Assembly: GCF_019312585.1 (NCBI RefSeq)
Contig: NZ_JAHWDP010000003.1
Span: forward strand, 124,001 to 188,000
Direction of reading: 5' to 3'
DNA: 64,000 bases
Source of the DNA: Halomarinibacterium sedimenti
Lineage (GTDB): Bacteria; Bacteroidota; Bacteroidia; Flavobacteriales; Flavobacteriaceae
Numbering within the stretch: position 1 is the stretch's first letter; each line of letters starts with the position of its first letter. The notes under the pieces are model-generated. The model saw nothing but the letters and a program-made list of their open reading frames with translations. It was not told where the DNA came from and ran no database searches. Both the position numbers and the translations under genes were made by a program. Of this stretch, positions 27,709 through 35,624 are shown one piece after another.

Positions 27709-27788
27709 ATTTTTCACACCTACCTCAAAAAGTATCTTTTCAATATCCCTCCTTTCGAAACCCCTTCAAAATCAGAGGCTTTCATTTT

Positions 27789-27804
27789 TGGCACGGTCGT
27801 TGGT
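27789..27804 (+). promoter_or_regulatory. Second sigma-54-like site, upstream of the Tyr/Arg-rich protein gene
   Basis: TGGCACG-GTCG-TTGGT has a perfect -24 half and correct spacing, but TTGG in place of TTGC at -12. It lies 85 bases before the ATG at 27889. Confidence 0.45.
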
Positions 27805-27888
27805 TATTTATAAAATGTACACGGCAACCAAAAAAGAATGCAAGTACAAACCCTCCCTGTTGCAAAACAGGCTTTAAAAATTAAGATT

Positions 27889-29121
27889 ATGAAAAAAGTA
27901 ACAGCACTCGTACTCGGACTCTTCGTAGCAGTCTTTTCAGTAAACGCTGCTAGCGAAAATGCAAACCATTATTATGGAAGTTTAAACAACGGTCAATCCT
28001 ATATTTTTGTGGAAGGCGGTGTAGAATTTTCAGTATTTCCAGATGGTCAATTCGACTTTGTTTACGTTGGACCTAATCAAGGAAGCAATGTAAACGTAAG
28101 TATTAATTCGCCCAACGTAAGTATCTCCTACAACTCAGGGTATAATTATGATGCTTATGTACAGTACGATGATTATGGTGCTGTGATACAAGTAGAAGAA
28201 GTTCCTATTTATTATGACGAATACGGAAGGATTGTTCAAGCAGGTAGCGTAGAAATTCGATATACCAACAGACGGATTGTGCGTGTAGGCGGAATGCATA
28301 TATACTATAACCACTATGGCTATTACTCACATTACACTGGATTTATTAGCCCTTGGTATACAACCTACGTGTATCGCCCATGGCACGTGTATTATGCGAG
28401 ACCTTTTTACAGTCACTGTATTGTATATGATTACCCTTACCGTAGATATTATAGCCCTGTAAGATATTCGTATCACCATCACAGAGATTACTATAGAAGA
28501 GGATTTAAAAACTACAGAAACGGTCGGAGAGAATTTGCTCGTGTAGGAAGTAGAGTTCATTATAAAGACGGAAGAACTGTGGCTAACAGAGATTATAAGC
28601 CAAACCGTGAAAATACAGCGGCGCGCTATAACAAACGAAATGATAGAGATGGTATTGCTAGTAATTCAAGACCAAGTACTTATGGGAATACCTCCAAGGG
28701 AAGACCTGTAACAACAAACGCACGACCTAAGGTTGATAAAGAAAACAAAGGTCGTCCAACGGTAAATCGTGGGAATCTTTCTAACGCTAGACCAAAGTAT
28801 GATGGCAATGTGTCAAGAGAAAAACCTAAAGTTGATAGCGCTAGACCTAGCTATAGTGGTAATTCCTCCAAAGGGAGACCTAATTCAAATACCACACGTC
28901 CAAAAGTAACAAAGGATTATGGTAAGAGTCGCCCAACTGTAAATAGAGGAAAACTTTCTACATATTCAAAACCAAAGGCAAGTAGAACAAAGCCTACAGT
29001 TACAAGTAGAAGCACAACGGTTAAACGTAGTTCAAATAAAAGCACCCGATCTACTACAAGTAGTAGAAAGACCACTACTTCAAACTCAAAAAGTACCGTA
29101 CAAAAAAGAGGTCGCGGATAA
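27889..29121 (+). CDS. Secreted Tyr-rich protein with basic repetitive C-terminal half
   Basis: About 410 residues from the ATG at 27889, which begins the signal peptide MKKVTALVLGLFVAVFSVNA. The N-terminal half is very rich in Tyr and His (YYNHYGYYSHYTG, RPWHVYYARPFYSH, YSYHHHRDYYRRG). The C-terminal half is basic, with approximate repeats of about 60 residues built on SKGRP, RPKV and GRPTVNRG or SRPTVNRGKLS, followed by a Ser/Thr/Arg/Lys-rich tail. It is probably an exported cell-surface or matrix protein; I recognise no enzymatic domain. Its promoter region carries a sigma-54-like site, and a 17-base repeat shared with the orphan transcript follows the stop. Confidence 0.65.
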   Translation: MKKVTALVLGLFVAVFSVNAASENANHYYGSLNNGQSYIFVEGGVEFSVFPDGQFDFVYVGPNQGSNVNVSINSPNVSISYNSGYNYDAYVQYDDYGAVIQVEEVPIYYDEYGRIVQAGSVEIRYTNRRIVRVGGMHIYYNHYGYYSHYTGFISPWYTTYVYRPWHVYYARPFYSHCIVYDYPYRRYYSPVRYSYHHHRDYYRRGFKNYRNGRREFARVGSRVHYKDGRTVANRDYKPNRENTAARYNKRNDRDGIASNSRPSTYGNTSKGRPVTTNARPKVDKENKGRPTVNRGNLSNARPKYDGNVSREKPKVDSARPSYSGNSSKGRPNSNTTRPKVTKDYGKSRPTVNRGKLSTYSKPKASRTKPTVTSRSTTVKRSSNKSTRSTTSSRKTTTSNSKSTVQKRGRG

Positions 29122-29124
29122 AGA

Positions 29125-29141
29125 TTTTTTGGTTGGTTAGT
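29125..29141 (+). repeat. 17-base direct repeat, copy 2
   Basis: TTTTTTGGTTGGTTAGT, identical to 27648-27664, between the stop of the Tyr-rich gene and its terminator. Confidence 0.8.
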
Positions 29142-29143
29142 GA

Positions 29144-29190
29144 GAAACCCTCGCCGAAGCGTAACAGCCTAGGTGGGGGTTTCGCTTTTT
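29144..29190 (+). terminator. Terminator after the Tyr-rich protein gene
   Basis: GAAACCC/GGGTTTC (29144-29150 with 29177-29183) then GCTTTTT. It overlaps the final codons of the convergent glycosyltransferase gene. Confidence 0.6.
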
Positions 29191-30470
29191 AAGTCCTTTA
29201 ATAATGCTGCCATTTTCTGTGTGAGGGATTTTCGGCTATACCCATCAATACTCGATTTGGTCACAGCAAGTTTTCCGCTTTTGTAACGATTGTATTTTTC
29301 TGCTATAGATTTTTTCAAAGCAACTTCATTAGTATAAGTGAAGTACTCTCCTGCTTTCGTTTCCTTCAAGATTCCTTCTATATCACTTTTTTCAGGTACT
29401 ATGGCTACAATAGGACGCTTGGAGCGAAGGTATTCAAACAACTTTCCGGGAATAATAGCACTGGTTTCTTCCTTGTTCATTTCAATTAACAACAAAACTT
29501 GTGCGCTATTCTGAAAGGAAATAGCCTCCTGATGCGATACATATCCCGGTAATACAACATTTTCAGAAAGGTGATATTTCTGAATTTCTTCTTTAACATC
29601 TTTTGAAACTAAACCCACCAATTTTAGTTCTAAATCATTTGAAAAACCATTGACTTCATTTTTTAATTCTGAAAGTACTTTCCATAACAATTTTGGGTTT
29701 CGATTGCTCAACAACGAACCAATGTGTACCAAACTAAATTTTGAATCCAATACCACCTCTTTATTTTCAGAAGTATCAAATCCGTTCGTAATCACTTCCA
29801 CAGGTTTTGACGTGAGTTCCCTAAAATCTTGTTGGGTGGTTGGGCTGGTTACAACAACCAAATCTGCCGCTTGCAACACCTCCTTTTCTAGCTTTTCGTG
29901 TTTTTTTTGAGCCGATTTACTCAATCGAAGGGATTTATGGTAATGAATTGTCGTCCACGGGTCTCTAAAATCGGCAATCCATTTGAGTTTTAATTGCTCT
30001 TTTAATTCCATCCCAATTAAATGAAGACTATGGGGTGGTCCGGTTGTTATAAGGGTATCAATATCTTTATTCTCTGAAAGGTACTTCGTTAAAACTTTTA
30101 CTGAAGGGGCTACCCAGCCGATACGTGCATCAGGGATAAAAAGGTTTCCACGAGCATATAAAAGGAGTTTTTCTATCACCGATGGCTTTTTTTCATCAAT
30201 GATACCGCTACTTATCTTTTTGGTTTTCTTTTTGGAAAGCAGTCGAGCGTATTTATATGGCTCCTTTATGGGATGTCTTATAATTTCAAGATCTTTGGGA
30301 ATCTCTGCCAACAGGCTTTCATCTATGATAGGATAATGCGGATTTTTTGGAATAAATAAAACAGGTTCAACCTCAAAATTCCGAAAATATTTCACAAATT
30401 TTAGCCAACGTTGTACTCCAGGTCCTCCAGCTGGCGGCCAGTAGTAGCATATGATGAGCACACGTTTCAT
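29169..30470 (-). CDS. Glycosyltransferase (GT4-like)
   Basis: A 433-residue GT-B-fold transferase. The N-terminal acceptor domain starts MKRVLIICYYWPPAGGPGVQRW, the classic Gly-rich start of flavobacterial GT4 enzymes. The C-terminal donor domain shows LVHIGSLLSNRNPKLLW, VVLPGYVSHQEAISFQNSAQVLLLIEMN and IIPGKLFEYLRSKRPIVAIVPEKSDIE, with the ExG-like EYL region. It probably acts in cell-surface polysaccharide or lipid glycan synthesis; donor and acceptor are unknown. It follows YfhO by one base, which suggests they act in the same glycan pathway. Confidence 0.85.
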   Translation of the reverse strand: MKRVLIICYYWPPAGGPGVQRWLKFVKYFRNFEVEPVLFIPKNPHYPIIDESLLAEIPKDLEIIRHPIKEPYKYARLLSKKKTKKISSGIIDEKKPSVIEKLLLYARGNLFIPDARIGWVAPSVKVLTKYLSENKDIDTLITTGPPHSLHLIGMELKEQLKLKWIADFRDPWTTIHYHKSLRLSKSAQKKHEKLEKEVLQAADLVVVTSPTTQQDFRELTSKPVEVITNGFDTSENKEVVLDSKFSLVHIGSLLSNRNPKLLWKVLSELKNEVNGFSNDLELKLVGLVSKDVKEEIQKYHLSENVVLPGYVSHQEAISFQNSAQVLLLIEMNKEETSAIIPGKLFEYLRSKRPIVAIVPEKSDIEGILKETKAGEYFTYTNEVALKKSIAEKYNRYKSGKLAVTKSSIDGYSRKSLTQKMAALLKDLKSETPT

Positions 30471-30471
30471 A

Positions 30472-32913
30472 CTAAGTTTCTCTTACAGATTTAGATTTTC
30501 TCCACTGAAAAAAGAGACCACCTAAAAGTAGTAATAATAACAATACAAAACTTATCAAACTATAGGTACTGCCTTTAGCTATTACTTCGGGTTCAAATTT
30601 AAATTCAATGGTATGAATTCCAGCTGGAATCACCATCGCCCTTAGGACGTAATTCGCTCTAAAATGTTCTGCTGGCTCACCATCGATATAGGCATTCCAT
30701 CCCTTGGGATAGTACACTTCAGAAAATATCGCTAATTGATCTGATTCTGTTGCCGTTTCGTATACAAGTCGGTTGGGTTTGAATTCAGTAATATCAATTG
30801 TAGCTAATGTATCTCGGGTAACTTCCTTCACAGGAATTTTATCTAAATAGTCTTTATGAATCACTGCAATTTTTTTGGTATCCAGACTATCCAAGTTTAA
30901 AATTTCTTCGTTGGCACTATTGGCTGGCATCACCCCTTCTACAAACCAAGAAGGCCCATTTACATAAGGATTTTCCTGTGCATCAATCCCTCCTTTTTTA
31001 TCGGGAACCAAAATGTATTTTACATTAAACATGCTCAAAATTTCGATATTTCCTCGATCAAGATAAAAATCGTACAAATCGCGCATTCTTCCCATTTTTG
31101 CTGCGTGATACCCACCTAAGGCATTGTAAAAGAAACTGGCGCGCCCACTATTAAATGCATCAGTAGTGGCGTCATATACTCTAAAGTAATCCGAATCTTT
31201 TTGAATTTTAGAATCTCCTTCCGTTACCTGAAACGGTTGTTCCATCACTCTTTTCGATACGAAGTCTTCATTGTTAACATATCGTTTGTCCACTCCTACT
31301 AAGTCTATAACAACTAATAGTGCTAAAACGGCAACTGCAAGGGTTTCTTTTAGTTTCTTCTGAAGCAACAACCATAAAGTTCCTGCGGTAAGTAAAACAA
31401 AAACTAAGGAACGTATGGCGTCTGTAGTAAACAGACTCATTCTATCTGCTCTTATGGCATCGACAAACTCCATTCCCATTTCGTCAATGAAGAAAGAATC
31501 GTACGGACTTGAAAAACTGAATAACAACGATTTCCCAAGAAGAAAAATGACTCCTAATCCTCCTACAATATAAGTGCTAAGCAGTAAGGCCTTCTTTTTC
31601 TTTTCTTTTGAGTTGACATCATTAAAAAATTGATGAAGACCTACGACCGCAATAATTGGAACTACTAATTCTATAATCACTTGAATGGAAGAAACCGCTC
31701 GAAACTTATTGTATAATGGAATATAGTTGATAAAAAATTCGGTGAGAAATTTAAAATTATCACCCCAGGAAAGGAACAAGCTTAACAATAGTCCCGAAAC
31801 AGCCCACCATTTTAACCTTCCTCTAATTAAAAACAATCCAATGACCGCCAAAAATATGACAACAGCTCCAATATAGGCAGGTGCGGCTACAATGGGTTGT
31901 TCCCCCCAATACATTGGAATTTGATTTAAAATCTGATTGGCTTCCTGCTGGTTGGCACCCATTTTTAGGAGCTCGTTAATTGTTTCAGAATCTTCTGGAA
32001 ACGCTTCCGAAGTTCCACCACCCATAAAACGAGGAATAAATAGATTAAAACTTTCTGCTATTCCATAGCTATATTGAGTGATATATTCATAATCTAAACC
32101 ATCTGTTGAAACTTTTTGAGTACGGTCTGGATTTATAGTTAATTCACTTTTCCCTCGAGTGGAAACATCTGCATACTCTTTTGTTGCCATTAAATTAGTG
32201 CTGTTTAATCCTAAAGCAAGGATTACGGCTACCATCATTATTCCCACCGACTTGAAAAAATGTGGCAGCATCTTCTTTTTGTAAGCATCAATAAAATAGG
32301 CAACTCCCAAGCATAGTACCAGTAGTAATAAATAGTAGGTCATTTGAAAGTGATTCGCTACCAATTCTAGTCCCATGGCTATTGTTGTTAACAAAAATCC
32401 TTGTAAATATTTCCTTTTAAAGGTGAGAATAATACCACTTAAAACCAAAGGCATATAAGCAATGGCGTGGGCTTTTGCATTGTGTCCAACGCCCAAAATA
32501 ATGATGAGATAGGTGGAAAACCCGAAGGCTAAGGCCCCTAAAAAGGCCAATTTATAATCAATTTTCATGACCATAAATAAAATATACATCCCTATAAAAT
32601 AAAGGAAGAGATAATCGGCAGGGCGTGGTAAAAACCGAAGCGTTAAGTCCAGTTTTTTGATATAATTATGAGGGTATTGCGCTCCCAATTGGTAAGTGGG
32701 CATTCCCCCAAAGGCACTATTAGTCCAATACGTTTCTTCACCCGTCTGTTTTCGGAAATCATTTTGCTGTTTCGCCATTCCCGTATATTGCACAATATCG
32801 CTCTGGAAAATAGTTTTTCCTTTTAAAACAGGGCTGAAATAAGCTAGCGAAGCAATAATAAATAAGACGACAACAACTAAATGCGGAATAAATCGCTTGA
32901 AATTAAAAGCCAT
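30472..32913 (-). CDS. YfhO family membrane protein
   Basis: An 813-residue multi-pass membrane protein of the YfhO/GT-C-like family. The N terminus has a hydrophobic segment (LVVVVLFIIASLAYFSPVL) then KGKTIFQSDIVQYTGMAKQQNDF; many hydrophobic helices follow (for example LAFLGALAFGFSTYLIIILGVGHNAKAHAIAYMPLVLSGIIL). A large soluble C-terminal domain contains NALGGYHAAKMGRM and a beta-rich part, and a last helix ends the protein. In Gram-positives YfhO glycosylates lipoteichoic acid; the substrate in Bacteroidota is unproven. It is upstream of, and in one operon with, the glycosyltransferase. Confidence 0.85.
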   Translation of the reverse strand: MAFNFKRFIPHLVVVVLFIIASLAYFSPVLKGKTIFQSDIVQYTGMAKQQNDFRKQTGEETYWTNSAFGGMPTYQLGAQYPHNYIKKLDLTLRFLPRPADYLFLYFIGMYILFMVMKIDYKLAFLGALAFGFSTYLIIILGVGHNAKAHAIAYMPLVLSGIILTFKRKYLQGFLLTTIAMGLELVANHFQMTYYLLLLVLCLGVAYFIDAYKKKMLPHFFKSVGIMMVAVILALGLNSTNLMATKEYADVSTRGKSELTINPDRTQKVSTDGLDYEYITQYSYGIAESFNLFIPRFMGGGTSEAFPEDSETINELLKMGANQQEANQILNQIPMYWGEQPIVAAPAYIGAVVIFLAVIGLFLIRGRLKWWAVSGLLLSLFLSWGDNFKFLTEFFINYIPLYNKFRAVSSIQVIIELVVPIIAVVGLHQFFNDVNSKEKKKKALLLSTYIVGGLGVIFLLGKSLLFSFSSPYDSFFIDEMGMEFVDAIRADRMSLFTTDAIRSLVFVLLTAGTLWLLLQKKLKETLAVAVLALLVVIDLVGVDKRYVNNEDFVSKRVMEQPFQVTEGDSKIQKDSDYFRVYDATTDAFNSGRASFFYNALGGYHAAKMGRMRDLYDFYLDRGNIEILSMFNVKYILVPDKKGGIDAQENPYVNGPSWFVEGVMPANSANEEILNLDSLDTKKIAVIHKDYLDKIPVKEVTRDTLATIDITEFKPNRLVYETATESDQLAIFSEVYYPKGWNAYIDGEPAEHFRANYVLRAMVIPAGIHTIEFKFEPEVIAKGSTYSLISFVLLLLLLLGGLFFQWRKSKSVRET

Positions 32914-32989
32914 AAAGGGATTTTTAAGTACTTGGGGAAATTATAAAAAATATCGCGATGCCGATGAAAAAGTTAGCAGAAATTAGGTT

Positions 32990-33253
32990 TTATTCTACTT
33001 CTTCAAAATCGATGTACTCACCCACTACTTTTTTCGACTTTGGGTTATTGTTGGAAGTTTTAGTAAACTGTGCACTTTCATCTGTATTGGTATGGTTTGG
33101 CTGAAAGGGATTTTGCCCAAACGCACTTTCAAAACGTTGATTCATTTTTTTTGCCAAAAAACGAAGTAAATAGGGTTTTGCCAGCCTAAGGAGAAACTTA
33201 AGCCCGAGATATACCAAAAGGATGATTAAAACCGTTTTCAGAAAAGAAATCAT
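32990..33253 (-). CDS. DUF4834 family small membrane protein
   Basis: An 87-residue protein from the ATG at 33253 (MISFLKTVLIILLVYLGLKFLLRLAKPYLLRFLAKKMNQRF). One N-terminal transmembrane helix is followed by a polar linker and the conserved end KKVVGEYIDFEEVE, the hallmark of DUF4834 in flavobacteria. An alternative TTG start at 33265 would add four residues. The function is not known. It lies immediately upstream of the YfhO/glycosyltransferase genes and may be in the same transcription unit, with a 76-base gap. Confidence 0.85.
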   Translation of the reverse strand: MISFLKTVLIILLVYLGLKFLLRLAKPYLLRFLAKKMNQRFESAFGQNPFQPNHTNTDESAQFTKTSNNNPKSKKVVGEYIDFEEVE

Positions 33254-33350
33254 AATACTACTCAATTATCAATAATCTAACACTTTTCAAAAGTACGCAT
33301 TGTAATATAAAAAGTGTAATTTCAACTATTAAATAAATGATAAAATCTTA

Positions 33351-33358
33351 TATCTTTG
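33351..33358 (+). promoter_or_regulatory. -7 box that fixes the start of the transporter-like gene
   Basis: TATCTTTG, exact TANNTTTG, 17 bases before the ATG at 33376. An open frame starting at 33337 would run through this box, so that start is unlikely. Confidence 0.6.
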
Positions 33359-33375
33359 GCTTAAACCTAAACTCT

Positions 33376-34401
33376 ATGCGTTTCCTTCTTGCTCTGCTTG
33401 TTTTCCTACCCATTTCGGCTAATTCTCAATACACCGATATGATTAACACCAATCAGCCGGGAGGTTCTCAAGGGGCGTTTGCAGTAGGTAAAAAAGTACT
33501 TCAGTTTGAAAGCGGTATTACCTTAGGACAGGAAAAGCACAATTTATTATTTACCGAAACCAATCTTTTTAATTGGGATTATAGCATTCGATACGGGTTG
33601 TTTAAAGAAGAACTTGAGGTGAGTTTAATGGGTTCTTTTCAAAGAAATAAAGTAACCTATACGCAAGGATTTACAGGTGAAGATGCCTATTCTAACTTTA
33701 AAAGCAACACCCTAGGAGCAAAGTATTTACTATACGATCCTTACCGAAAAAGAGATTTAGAAGGTCCCAATTTATACAGTTGGAAAGCTAATAATAGATT
33801 TCAATGGGAAGATTTAATTCCGGCGGTTTCTATTTATGCAGGAGCCAATTTTGATTTTGCAGACAATCCTTTTCTCCCTTACCAGGAGAGTACTATCTCT
33901 CCAAAAGTAGTTTTGTCTACTCAAAACAATTTTGTGGGAAGCTTGGTGCTCGTGACTAACATTTTTGCCGATAGGATCACTACCGATTTCCCAACCTACG
34001 GATACATTGTTACGTTAACACATGCCACAAACCGATACTTTTCCATTTTTGTAGAAAATCAAGGGTTTAAGAGTGATTTTTATTCAGATCAATTATTGCG
34101 TGCAGGAGCCGCTGTGCTTATTTATGAAGATTTACACATAGATGTCTCGCTAACCAAAGGATTTAAAGATACTCCATCTGTTTTCTACGGAAGAGTGGGT
34201 GTTGCCTACCGGTTTGACATGCACGGCGATGATGAATTCTTGGAAGAAAAAGGAAAAGCAGGTAGAGAATTAAAACGTGCCGAAAAAGACAAAAACAAAG
34301 CCCTGAAAAAAGCTTTAAAAGAAAAGAAAAAGAATAAAAAGAAAAGAAAAGACAGTTTTGAAATTGATGACAACGAAGGAGATGATAATGGTGGAATATA
34401 G
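33376..34401 (+). CDS. Outer-membrane transporter-like protein
   Basis: About 341 residues from the ATG at 33376 (MRFLLALLVFLPISANSQY, a signal peptide). The body is beta-strand rich and looks like the Bacteroidota 'transporter' porin-type family: TDMINTNQPGGSQGAFAVGKKVLQFESG, then alternating amphipathic strands and FYGRVGVAYRFDM as a terminal strand. The last 50 residues form a strongly basic, lysine-rich coiled tail (about residues 295-325) ending in an acidic stretch (SFEIDDNEGDD), unusual for a barrel. Substrate unknown. The GNAT gene begins 12 bases downstream. Confidence 0.7.
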   Translation: MRFLLALLVFLPISANSQYTDMINTNQPGGSQGAFAVGKKVLQFESGITLGQEKHNLLFTETNLFNWDYSIRYGLFKEELEVSLMGSFQRNKVTYTQGFTGEDAYSNFKSNTLGAKYLLYDPYRKRDLEGPNLYSWKANNRFQWEDLIPAVSIYAGANFDFADNPFLPYQESTISPKVVLSTQNNFVGSLVLVTNIFADRITTDFPTYGYIVTLTHATNRYFSIFVENQGFKSDFYSDQLLRAGAAVLIYEDLHIDVSLTKGFKDTPSVFYGRVGVAYRFDMHGDDEFLEEKGKAGRELKRAEKDKNKALKKALKEKKKNKKKRKDSFEIDDNEGDDNGGI

Positions 34402-34413
34402 TTTGAATAGCTT

Positions 34414-35532
34414 ATGATTGAAATTTTACCTGTTACCAACCAAACTCAACTGAAACAATTTGTTACCTTTCCGTTTCAGTTATACAAGAACAATCCGTAT
34501 TGGGTACCACCTTTAATAAAAGATGAGTTGGAAACCCTTGATAAATCCAAAAATCCCGTTTTTAAAAATGCGGAAGCCAACTATTTTTTAGCTAAAAAAG
34601 ACGGCAACATCGTGGGCAGAATTGCAGTGATTATCAATCATTTGGAAGTCAATGAAATTGGCAAAAAGAAAGTTCGCTTTGGATGGTTTGATGTGATAGA
34701 TGACATTAAAGTAACCGAAGCCCTATTAGACAAAGTTTTTGAAATTGGACGTGCTCACAACCTTGAATATGCCGAAGGTCCCGTAGGTTTTTCCAATATG
34801 GAAAAAGCTGGGATTTTAACCAAAGGTTTTGACGAAATGAATACCATGATTACCTGGTATCATCATCCCTACTATGCAGCGCATTTTGAAAAGCTTGGCT
34901 TCAAAAAGCAAGCCACTTGGGTAGAATTTAAATTAAGTATCCCAGAATCTATCAAAGATAAAGTAGCCAAATTTTCAAGTATTGTACGAGAACGATACGG
35001 ACTTTCGGTGATTCGCTTTAAAAATAAAAAAGAAATCCTTCCATATGTAGATGAAATGTTCGATTTGCTGAATAAAACCTACAACACCCTACAAACTTTT
35101 GTGCCTATTCAGCAATACCAAATAGATTATTACAAAGAGAAATACTTTAATTTTATTCATCCAGATTATATTACGTGTATTAAGGACAAAGAAGGAAAAC
35201 TCATTGCCTTTTCTATCGTCATGCCTTCCTTTACCAAAGCCCTTAAAAAAGCTAACGGAAGCTTATTTCCCTTTGGGTGGTATCATTTATGGCAAGCGCA
35301 GCGTAAAAACGATCGTGCTGCCTTTTATTTAATTGGCATCGACCCTAAATACCAAGGAAAAGGGGTGACTGCGATTATCTTTGAAGAAATGCAATACTTG
35401 TTTAACAGTAAAGGTATTGACAAAGTGGAAACCAACCCCGAGTTAAAAGAAAACACAGCCGTACAACAACTTTGGAAAGACTACGACCCTATCCAACATA
35501 AAGAGCGGAGTACGTTTAGGAAAAATCTATAA
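34414..35532 (+). CDS. GNAT-family N-acetyltransferase (large Bacteroidota type)
   Basis: A 372-residue protein with a GNAT fold. Motif A-like sequence is LIGIDPKYQGKGVTAIIFEEM (acetyl-CoA binding, Q/RxxGxG/A variant QGKGVT) near residue 310-330, followed by KVETNPELKENTAVQQLWKDY. The first half (LYKNNPYWVPPLIKDE, ANYFLAKKDGNIVGRIAVIIN, YAEGPVGFSNMEKAGIL) is a second GNAT-like lobe, typical of this flavobacterial family. The substrate is not known. It may be cotranscribed with the gene at 33376 and is closed by a strong terminator. Confidence 0.8.
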   Translation: MIEILPVTNQTQLKQFVTFPFQLYKNNPYWVPPLIKDELETLDKSKNPVFKNAEANYFLAKKDGNIVGRIAVIINHLEVNEIGKKKVRFGWFDVIDDIKVTEALLDKVFEIGRAHNLEYAEGPVGFSNMEKAGILTKGFDEMNTMITWYHHPYYAAHFEKLGFKKQATWVEFKLSIPESIKDKVAKFSSIVRERYGLSVIRFKNKKEILPYVDEMFDLLNKTYNTLQTFVPIQQYQIDYYKEKYFNFIHPDYITCIKDKEGKLIAFSIVMPSFTKALKKANGSLFPFGWYHLWQAQRKNDRAAFYLIGIDPKYQGKGVTAIIFEEMQYLFNSKGIDKVETNPELKENTAVQQLWKDYDPIQHKERSTFRKNL

Positions 35533-35565
35533 AAAAAACCACCCTTTTGGGTGGTCTTTTTTTAT
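35531..35565 (+). terminator. Terminator after the GNAT gene
   Basis: ACCACCC/GGGTGGT stem with a TTTT loop and A and T runs on either side (usable in both directions). Confidence 0.85.
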
Positions 35566-35583
35566 TTTATGATTCCTCGTCTT

Positions 35584-35607
35584 CACTTCGACAAGCTCAG
35601 TGTGACA
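35584..35607. repeat. Interspersed intergenic repeat common in Bacteroidota
   Basis: CACTTCGACAAGCTCAGTG followed by TGACA. I recognise this as one of the short interspersed palindrome-like repeats in flavobacterial intergenic regions (REP-like). Only one copy lies in this window. CACT and AGTG at its ends are inverted. Confidence 0.6.
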
Positions 35608-35624
35608 TTTCGAGATGACACTTT

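Larger units (their letters stand above)
27600..27710 (+). ncRNA. Candidate sigma-54-driven small RNA (or scar of a lost gene)
   Basis: About 110 bases between the predicted start of the sigma-54 promoter and the end of a terminator, with no open frame. It contains an internal hairpin (TGCAGT at 27603-27608 pairing with ACTGCA downstream) and the 17-base motif repeated after the gene at 27889. Transcription is inferred only. Confidence 0.35.
27528..27888. other. Intergenic region with two sigma-54-like promoters and an orphan terminator
   Basis: No credible protein gene. The stretch contains a consensus sigma-54 promoter (27574-27589), a possible short transcript ending at a hairpin terminator (27675-27708), and a second, weaker sigma-54 site (27789-27804) ahead of the gene at 27889. 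An open frame extended upstream to 27838 would place non-signal residues before the signal peptide and is rejected. Confidence 0.6.
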
